Assembly: GCA_036785705.1 (NCBI GenBank)
Contig: JAWUZG010000158.1
Coordinates: 1-64,000, forward strand
Direction of reading: 5' to 3'
DNA: 64,000 nt
Source of the DNA: Acanthornis magna
Taxonomy: Eukaryota; Chordata; Aves; Passeriformes; Acanthizidae
Shown: positions 56,201 through 64,000 of the stretch, one piece after another
Layout: each line of letters opens with the position of its first letter
How positions within the stretch are numbered: the first letter of the stretch is position 1
Notes under the pieces: generated by a model
Told to the model about the DNA's origin: nothing
Databases searched by the model: none
What the model saw: only the letters and a program-made list of their open reading frames with translations
Program-made: the position numbers and the translations under genes

Positions 56201-58915
56201 CCCTGCTGGATGAAGGTTTGAAGCTCTTGGAGAGTTTTGGAGGCAAGTTCTCAATGCCCTTTTTTAGTGACAGTATAATCAGTGTCCATTTAGCAAGAGA
56301 TCACTCATATGCCATTTCCATTAAGATCATCTCAAGGTTGATGGATTCTGGAAATCCTGCCCTGCTCCCTTCTCAAGCCCTCAGTGATCCCACAGGATCA
56401 CTGTCAGTGGGAGCAAGGAGCAGTTAGCTGTCAATGTTCCTCTCCTGTGAAATGCCAGTTGCTCTTCCGTGTGCTCTGTGCAGCCACAGAGCAGAGCAGA
56501 GAGGGAAGGGGCCGGGCCCAGGGATGTGCCCCGGGGCTCTGTGCCTTGCTCGGCTCCTTTGCCAGCCCCAGGGAGCCTGAGGAGTTCCTGCTGCCGCTGC
56601 CAAGGCCTGGCCCTGGCTGGGGCTGAGTTTAGAGCTGCTGGCAGCTCCCGGGAGTCCTTTCTCCCCTGCCTGCCCTGCAAGAGGCTCCTTCCATCCCCAG
56701 TGTGGGGCCACTGCAGGCACAGGGTGCCTCTGCCCATGCTCCTGAGTGGAAGGCAGAGGAGAGAGAGTGCCAAGGATAGATCCCATTGCTGAGTTGCCCT
56801 CACTGCCACTCCAGCCTGAAGGAGAATCCTGAACAGTGTCACACGAGCTGTTCTGTCCTGCCTTTCTTTAAAGCCGTGCCTGTTGGTGAAGGTGAAAAAT
56901 CTTCCCAACCCATGTCCAGCAATGAGACTTTGGGAGATGGTGAGGGTACGTCAAGGCCTTTCCCCTGGGGGAGTTGCCAGCTCAGAGCCCAAAGTTGGCC
57001 AGCGGGGCATCGCTGCAGGTGCCAGAACAGAGCCCTGCACATGTGTGCCCTCGCCCTGTGGGATCCTCTCACCACTTCTGCTCAGGTCTGGCAGCTGTTT
57101 GGAAGAGGGAGGGCCGTGGCCCTGCCCCAAAAGCCCTGATGTTTTCCTGAGCCTTATCTCTGGTTTTGACAAGTGGGACATCCTGAATATGCCAACTCCC
57201 AAAAGGGGAATTCTCCTACCTGATTCAGCCTTCCCTTTTCCTCTCCCAAGTGATGGACCAAACGGCTGTGCAGAAGGAGGTGTTTCCAGAAGGAACCAGC
57301 GGCTCATCGGCAGCCCCTGACGCAGGAAGGGAGGCAATGCCAGGCACAGGCACAGGAGGTAATTGCTGTGCCAGGCTCAGCCCTCGGTGTATCTGTGTGG
57401 CAGCAGCTCTTCCCCCAGGGCCTGCCCTTGCATGGCCCCGCAGCAGCCAAAGCTGGAGGTGCCATGGCTTCGAGGCCTCTGGAGCACATTCCACAGCCCA
57501 TGGGAAACGGGACTCATGCACCAACGTTGCTCCTGCTGCAGCTGCCTCCTGGAGCTGGCCCTGAGTGCCCAGAGGCCCAAGGCACGGGAGCAGCCCCGAG
57601 TAGGATCACTGGGGCGAGCCCAGGGCCAGAGCCATGGCTGGCTCCCACACTGGGCAGGGCCGTAATGTGTCCTGAGAGGGCCTGACTGTGTCCCCTTGGG
57701 CTGTGGGAGCTGTCCCAGCAGGGCAGGGAGGGTCGGGGGTGGCACTTGCTGCTGCAGGGATGGCTTTGGCCTGTGTCCCTCGAAGGAGCGACTGCCCAAG
57801 CAGCCCTGGGCTCTCCTCCCAGCCTTGAGGGCTTTGTTGGGTGCCACAGCCTGTGCCAAGGGGCGGCAGGTGCCCGCAGGCCCCAGCACTGGGGGAAACA
57901 GAGAACGTCCTGGCCATAGCCAACGTGCTGCCAGCTCAGCAGCGATGCGCAGCACGGACTCACGCTCCCCATTGCTCCTGCAGATGCAGCCGGCACCACA
58001 ACACGTGTTCCCAATGCACAGATGGGAGCTGGGAGAGGTTTCTGTCAGGGAAGACACTGTGTGCCAGCAATAATAGCTGGCCTACTCAGTCTGGCGATTC
58101 TCTTCATGTTGTGCTGTGTCAGAGTCTGGTCTTCCTGCAAGCAAAAACAGTGAGTGTTTTATTCATATTTCTCTCAAACAGCTTCATTTGGAAGTCTATT
58201 GTAGAGAGGAAAGATTCCAGTGAGGCTGCTGTGGAGTTACGTCGAGTCAGTGGCTTTCCAAGTAATTCTACTGAGGGCTCTACTATTGTCCGTTGATTTA
58301 ATTACCCTCTTAATTGCTGGCCCTAGGCCTGAGGAGCTCTCTCACGCTGGAGCCGGTGCTGGCTCCCCCTGAGGCTGCCTTGCCAAGAGCAGCCCCAGGA
58401 GCGCTGGGCAGTGGCAAAGCAAGGCAGGGAGGAGAAAGAGTGGGGGACGAGATTGCCCTTGAAAGGCAGCCATGCTCTGGGGCCTGCTCCTGGCCAGGGA
58501 CCCTGCCCGGAGCCATCCCCTGCTCGCTGGGGCCTTGAGGGGCAGCTGTCCACCTGGGCCAAGGTGTGCCTGCAGCTCCAGTCATGCTGGGGAGCCTTGC
58601 CAGCTCTGGGCCCTGCTGTGCAGGAGGGTCCCTGTGTCCCAGGTGCAGCTGAGGGCCTCAGCCACCTCCTCTCTCCACAGGTGCCGCTCTGCACCTTCTG
58701 AAATCCAGCGAAACACTTCAGTCAAGGACAACTGGACCAGCGATCTCTCATCTCCATGCCCATGTCCGTTATTGGTGCCACAGCTGCATTATGAGTTTAT
58801 TGCTGAGCAGAGGGTGCAACCACCACCCAGAACACAACCCTCTCTCCCTGAAGGCACTAGCCCTGCTGTCGGGCCAGGACTGAAGGAGGGCCCCTCCTGC
58901 CAGGGCATGGATTGA
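53295..58915 (+). CDS. Gene 7: long-type, two ectodomain modules, 353 aa
   Basis: Exons are 53295-53391; module a 53748-53819, 54429-54494, 54702-54773 and 55409-55516; a hybrid second module 56171-56242, 56874-56939 and 57251-57358; transmembrane 57984-58149; tail 58681-58915. The total is 1,062 nt, in frame. The second module begins like module b of gene 4 and continues like module c, switching between about 56270 and 56430. One whole module has therefore been lost by unequal recombination. The membrane helix is about residues 247-266 and Tyr313 lies in LHYEFI. The first exon of each module again uses a GC donor. The body is long-type but the 5' flank at 53144-53230 matches the short-type promoter sequence. 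Confidence 0.63.
53630..56053 (+). repeat. Intragenic module a of gene 7
   Basis: This copy of the 2.43-kb module is 2,424 bp long. It is nearly identical to module a of gene 4, with a shorter GGGA microsatellite that accounts for most of the length difference. Confidence 0.8.
55815..55849 (+). repeat. GGGA microsatellite in module a, gene 7
   Basis: Same locus as 26578-26613 but visibly shorter. The matching site in module b of gene 4 (about 29043-29058) has only two to three units. Confidence 0.8.
56054..57983 (+). repeat. Hybrid b/c module of gene 7
   Basis: The left end carries module b diagnostic bases, such as the one-base deletion in the upstream half-exon near 56109. From about 56420 rightward it carries module c features, including ctttaaag as acceptor at 56873 and loss of the Pro/Ser/Arg exon. 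Confidence 0.7.
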
Positions 58916-59024
58916 GTCCAGCAACAGCTCCAGCCTTCAGGTCTGGTGTCAGGGTGGTACCACCAGCACTGGCTGGGCTCCTTGTCCAGGCATAGCCAGG
59001 GGTGGGCAGGCAGCAGCTGGGCAC

Positions 59025-59413
59025 TGTTGGAGGCCAGCGGTGAGGGACGCAAGACAGTAATCAATGTGATCAATAAAGCAAGTGTCGTCTATTAAAGTCA
59101 TCGAATGCCTTATATCTTCTTGCCTTTACCTAGCATGCTTACATGTTACATTATCATCGGTTAGTATGCTTACTTGTAATGCCATCATTGGTTAGTTTAC
59201 AAAGGGTTACGTTAGCATGTCCCTCCCCATCGTGGTTTCTGTTATCGGCGATGTCTTCAATCTTTCAGCTACAAGTCAGTTCCTCGGTTCTTTCCACAGT
59301 ACTCAAGGACACTGTGTCCTGTCAGCATATCTTGCAGTTCTTGTGGCCTAAAAGCCCCCTAAGCTACACTTTACTTTGCTCGCACAAGGCCTCTAAGGAT
59401 CCATCCTGCAACA
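59025..59413 (-). mobile_element. Solo LTR in 3' UTR of gene 7
   Basis: 389 bp, same insertion site, with a private aaaagccccc change near 59350. Confidence 0.85.
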
Positions 59414-60590
59414 GGGCACGAGGCTCCTGAGACAAACAGTGACCAGATACCGTCTTTATTTTTCATTTCACAACATTTAGAACTGCTTTTAACTTGACAA
59501 GCTTTAGAAATATTTTTCATAGAAAATACCACCCAAATGTTTGTTCCATGTATTTCCCAACAGTTTTGTATTTTTCTGTAGTTTTCTGTAGTTTTCCAGT
59601 TATGGAACACAGAATATTCTAACACATCAGCAATAAAAGATAAAATTACATTTAATTCTTAACGTTTTGTCTGCCACAGCGCAGACAACACAAGCACAGC
59701 ATAGATGAAGTATCCCGAGCAGGCTCGGGGGACTCGGGTACTGAGCAGTCCTGCTGGGGTCCTTCAGTGGCAGGTGCATCCTGAAACCTGCGAGGGGCTG
59801 CAGAGGGTGTCCAATGCTGGGGAAAAGGGACATGGGGAGAAGAGGGCTCCAGTGTGTCCTGAGAGGGCCTGACTGTGTCCCCTTGGGCTGTGGGAGCTGT
59901 CCCAGCAGGGCAGGGAGGGTCGGGGGTGGCACTTGCTGCTGCAGGGATGGCTTTGGCCTGTGTCCCTCGAATGAGCGACTGCCCAAGCAGCTGCGCTGCC
60001 CTGGGCTCTCCTCCCGGCCTTGAGGGCTTTGTTGGGTGCCACAGCCTGTGCCAAGGGGCGGCAGGTGCCCGCAGGCCCCAGCACTGGGGGAAACAGAGAA
60101 CCTCCTGGCCATAGCCAACATGCTGCCAGCTCAGCAGCGATGCGCAGCACGGACTCACGCTCCCCATTGCTCCTGCAGATGCAGCCGGCACCGCAACACG
60201 TGTTCCCCATGCACAGACGGGAACTGGCAGAGGTTTCTGTCAGGGAACACGCTGTTTGCTAGCGTTAATGGCAGGCCAGGCTCTTGTGTGGCGTGCAGGT
60301 GATGAGGGACTCCTGTAAGGCTGGCAGACGAGTGGGTTTCCAGAAAGACATGCAGAGGTTTGGGGTCCTTCCTAAGCGGTGCATGGGGCTGAGGTCCCTC
60401 ATGAGGGGAGATTTGGGGTCTCTTCTGTGGTGTACAAGCAACTGGAGACCCCTGTAAGGCTGGCAGGGGCCTGGAGCTCCTCGTGATTCACGACGGGGTT
60501 TTTGTGGTTGCCTTTTAGGGCCTAGAGAGGGCCTGAGACCTTTCGAAGGTGTGCAGGGAGCTGTGTTCTTTTGTGAGGCAAATTCTGGTG

Positions 60591-60693
60591 TCTCTGCTAA
60601 GGTGTGCAGGGATCCCTTGTGAGGCACACAGGGATATTTTGGTGTCTCTGCTAAGGTGTGCAGGGATTCCTCCTGAGGTGCACAGTGGAGTTA
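60591..60693 (+). repeat. 54-bp minisatellite, two units
   Basis: Units start at 60591 and 60645. Confidence 0.9.
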
Positions 60694-60733
60694 AGGTTCA
60701 GGGGTTTTTCAGTCTTCGCAGCACAGCTAAGCC

Positions 60734-61314
60734 TCCCCCAGAGCTCAGGGCACCGTCTGCGCCGAGGCTGTGCAAAGCAGGCAGCAAGCATCCCGCACAG
60801 CCTCGGGCCGGCCCGGGGCACAGCGGGCGGGCAGAGCCCATCCCTGGGCCGCTCGGGGCTGCACGGCCCGGGCGGGGCTGCGGGGCCGGGCGGGGCTGCT
60901 GGAGCCGCCGCGCCCTTCGGGGCTCGGGGGCCGCGGCCGGGCCGGGCTGGCTGAGGGCCCCGGCGGAGAAGGGCCGCGGCCGTGGGGCCCATGGGGCTGC
61001 CGAGCAGCGGCGGAGGCACCGCAAGGGCCTCGCTGCGCCCTGGCCCCGGGCTGCACCAAACACACACTGACAGCCGAGGCTGTGCGCTGGCACAGGAGGC
61101 AGATGAGGCCGTGGCTTCTCACACTGAGGGCCTCTTTGCAGTGCCCAGCTCTCCAAAGCAGATGGGAATCCCAGCACACCATGGGAACGGTTCTGATCTT
61201 TGCTCCCTCCTAGGCTGGGATCACCTTATGGATTTTCTGGAAGTCCTGGCAGATGATGGTGGTGGGATGAATTTGCAGCATGCTGGGGGCAACTTCTCGG
61301 TGACTCTTTCCTGA
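60734..61314 (+). promoter_or_regulatory. CpG island and ORF, unit 7
   Basis: Copy with ORF 60982-61314, ggcggagaag allele. Confidence 0.5.
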
Positions 61315-61640
61315 CAGAATAACCAGTGATGATTAATCCTGACCAAGAGCAGCCCCAGGAGCGCTGGGCAGTGGCAAAGCAAGGCGGGGAGGAGAAAGAG
61401 TGGGGGACAAGATTGCCCTTGAAAGGCAGACATGCTCTGGGGCCTGCTCCTGGCCAGGGACCCTGCCCGGAGCCATCCCCTGCTCGCTGGGGCCTTGAGG
61501 GGCAGCTGTCCACCTGGGCCAAGGTGTGCCTGCAGCTCCAGCCGTGCTGGGGAGCCTTGCCAGCTCTGGGCCCTGCTGTGCAGGAGGGTCCCTGTGTCCC
61601 AGGTGCAGCTGGGGGCCTCAGCCACCTCCTCTCTCCACAG

Positions 61641-61806
61641 GTGCCGCTCTGCACCTTCACAACGCCAGCGGAACACCTCAGTCAGGGAGAACTGGCTCTG
61701 CCATCGTGCATCTCCCTGCATCTGTCCGTTGTCCCTGCCACCGCTGCTTTATCAGTCTGTTACTTTGCCACCACCTCCCAGAACAAGAGCAAAGGCCCTG
61801 CTCTGA
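61641..61806 (+). CDS. Alternative tail exon 2, unit 7
   Basis: Motif LLYQSV with the RTRAK variant of unit 6; AATAAA at 62167. Confidence 0.5.
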
Positions 61807-62835
61807 GCCAGCACTGAAGGAGGGCCCCTCCTGCCAGGGCAGGGGTTGAGCCCAGCAACACCTTTGGGCTTCAGCTCTGGTGTCTGGGTGGGACCAGCAG
61901 CTCTGGCTGAGCTCCTGCTCTGGGCACGGCCAGGGGTATGCAGGCACAAGCTGGGCACGGGGCTCCTTATTGTAGCAGTGAGCAGCTACTATCTTTGTTT
62001 TTTCCATTTTGACACATTTAGAAGTAGTTTTTCATTTGCAGCACTGTAGAAATATTTCTTGTAGCAAGAGCAACCAAATGTTTGTTCCCCTTTCCCTCAA
62101 TAGTTCTGTGTTTGTCAAACTAGTTTTATCATTATGTAAAAACCTAGAACATTCTTACACTTTTGCAATAAAAAGTAAAATTGCATTTAATTCTTAATCT
62201 TTACTCTGCCACAGCGCAGACAAGAGTGGAACAGCACAGATGAATTATCACGTTCAGGCTCAGGGGACTCGGGTACTGAGCAGTCCTGCTGGGGTCCTTC
62301 AGCGGCAGGTGCATCCTGAAACCTGCGAGGGGCTGCAGAGGGTGTCCAGTGCTGGGGAAAAGGGAAATGGGGAGAAGAGGGCTCCAGTGCGCCCTGAGAG
62401 GGCCTGACTGTGTCCCCTTGGGCTGTGGGAGCTGTCCCAGCAGGGCAGGGAGGGTCGGGGGTGGCACTTGCTGCTGCAGGGATGGCTTTGGCCCGTGTCC
62501 CTCGAAGGAGCGACTGCCCAAGCAGCTGTGCTGCCCTGGGCTCTCCTCCCAGCCTTGAGGGCTTTGTTGGGTGCCACAGCCTGTGCCAAGGGGCGGCAGG
62601 TGCCCGCAGGCCCCAGCACTGGGGGAAACAGAGAACCTCCTGGCCATAGCCAACGTGCTGCCAGCTCAGCAGCGATGTGCAGTATGGACTCACACTCCCC
62701 ATTGCTCCTGCAGATGTTATCCGTGAAAGAGGAGCACATGTCCAGAATCCTCCAAACGTCCCAAGGATTCTCTATCCCCAGGATGGGCTCAAGCAGTGCA
62801 TGACAGGTGACATTTGCCATGGCTTGTCTCCACAG

Positions 62836-63088
62836 GCACATCTCTCCCCATTCACAAGGCCAGCCAAACACCTCAGTCAGGGAGAACTGGATCTCTCATC
62901 TTACATCTCCATGCCCGTGCCCATTGTCTCTGCCACAGCTTCATTACCAGCTTGTTCCTGTGCAGCTGCTGCCACCATCCAAACAAGACCCTGTGCCTCC
63001 AAGGGCAGTAGCCCTGCTCTCCAGCCACGACAGAAGGTGGGCCCTCTCTCTGCCAGGGCAGGGGTTGGCCCTTCTTAGGTTCCAATAA
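62836..63088 (+). CDS. Alternative tail exon 3, unit 7
   Basis: Intact frame and LHYQLV; AATAAA at 63084. Confidence 0.5.
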
Positions 63089-63379
63089 AGAGATGCAGCT
63101 GTCACACCAGTGCCCAGCTGGTCGTGCCAGCAAAGCGCACCCGGCACCAGCACTGCCTGAGCTCCATGTCCGGGAGCAGCCGTGGATGCCCACGGTGTGG
63201 GTGGGCAGGAGCCAGGCACAGGGCTGCTGGGACCAGCACTGGGGCCCCGAGGGGCTGGGGGAGCCCATGCTGAGGGTCCCTGGGCTCAGGGCATGACCTC
63301 GACAAATTGGAGGAGTGCACAATCACCAACCATACACAATTCAACAAGGTTGAATCCAGAGGATTCATCCAGACGATGG

Positions 63380-63552
63380 TTGGGCACTGAAACAGGCACC
63401 CCAGGGCAGCACCAAAGCTGAGAGAGCTCAAGATGCATTTGGACAAAACTCTCAAGTGCATGGCGTGACTCTTGAGAATGGTCCAGTGCAGGCCAGAGAT
63501 TTCACTTGAAGGTCCTTGAGGGTCCCTTCCAACTCAGCCGATTCTGTGATTG
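63380..63552 (+). mobile_element. CR1 relic, unit 7
   Basis: Variant set of unit 3. Confidence 0.75.
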
Positions 63553-63780
63553 TGTGTATTACAGAGGACTATCTGGGCATGGAGCTCCTCAAAGGGGATA
63601 TCCAGGAAAAGAGGGAAGCCATCAAGAGCATCTCCAGGGACACAGCCTGACAAGCAATGGCAGCAGGCAAAACAAAGGTCTTTGCTAAGCAATGGCCCTT
63701 TGATGAAGCAAAAGATTTACAATCAAGGCGGTTCGTTAGTACAGATGGGGGTACACTTTGGGGCTACAAGTAAGGCTATG

Positions 63781-63873
63781 AGGTCATGGCAGGGCTCTGA
63801 GGTCACAGCAGGGCTCTGAGGTCACAGAGGTCACAGTGGCCTGTGGTTGCACAGCACCACAATGACCAATCAG
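63781..63873 (+). promoter_or_regulatory. Promoter region of gene 8
   Basis: Sites conserved; long-type leader. Confidence 0.5.
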
Positions 63874-63997
63874 TCGGTCCTTGACCACAACTGTTGCAGC
63901 AGCAGTGGTGGCGGCAGCAGCGGTGCTTACATTGGGACAGCCGTGTCAGGACAGTGGTGGCAGCAAGAGCTGCGGGACTGGCTGAGGGCAAGGCACC

Positions 63998-64000
63998 ATG
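63998..64000 (+). CDS. Gene 8: start codon only, cut by window end
   Basis: The last three bases are the ATG of the next signal-peptide exon, in the same caccATG context and 10,703 bp after the previous start. Its 5' flank (GGTGGCGGC variant near 63905) matches the flank of the long gene at 24055, which suggests but does not prove that a long-type gene follows. Confidence 0.6.

Noticed and set aside
1..64000. CRISPR array, rRNA, tRNA or bacterial operon
   Set aside because: Repeats are kilobase-scale gene units or a 54-bp minisatellite without spacers. No RNA gene motifs were found, and the coding is split by introns.

Overview
The window looks like vertebrate, most likely avian and perhaps passerine, genomic DNA. 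It shows short GT-AG and GC-AG introns, CpG islands, vertebrate polyadenylation signals, a CR1-type LINE 3' end in every repeat unit, and a solo LTR with a 6-bp target duplication. Nothing bacterial is present.

The 64 kb is one tandem array of a single gene family on the + strand. Signal-peptide start codons lie at 8009, 16032, 24055, 37257, 45272, 53295 and 63998. They are 8,023, 8,023, 13,202, 8,015, 8,023 and 10,703 bp apart. An eighth gene enters from the left with its 5' part missing. Units differ mainly by scattered single-base changes. Position 1 aligns with 29250, so there is also a higher-order repeat of about 29.25 kb (one long gene followed by two short ones).

My gene model, built from splice sites and reading frame, is a type I membrane protein. 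It has a signal-peptide exon, small ectodomain exons that are all phase 1-1, one transmembrane exon (phase 1-2), and a terminal exon for a cytoplasmic tail of about 78 residues. Short genes encode 238 aa. Long genes repeat a 2.43-kb ectodomain module: three modules in the 24055 gene (459 aa) and two in the 53295 gene (353 aa). All copies keep intact frames across all exons. The tail carries a tyrosine in ITIM context (LHYEFI). Two further homologous terminal exons in each unit keep a similar motif at the same place (LLYQSV or LLYQSA, and LHYQLV), each with its own AATAAA. I do not recognise the ectodomain and assign no family name.

Each unit runs left to right as follows: gene body; tail exon 1, whose 3' UTR holds a 389-bp solo LTR; a degenerate transmembrane-like exon; a 54-bp minisatellite; a CpG island with a 110-codon ORF that includes an ectodomain-like exon; tail exon 2; a linker exon and tail exon 3; a CR1 relic; a small phase-1 exon-like frame; a promoter region with AGGTCA repeats and a CCAAT box; then the next signal-peptide exon. 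A GC-rich block of about 300-500 bp recurs before each transmembrane-like exon and after the ectodomain exons, and makes up much of the intronic DNA. Long minus-strand ORFs arise from this block and are not credible genes.
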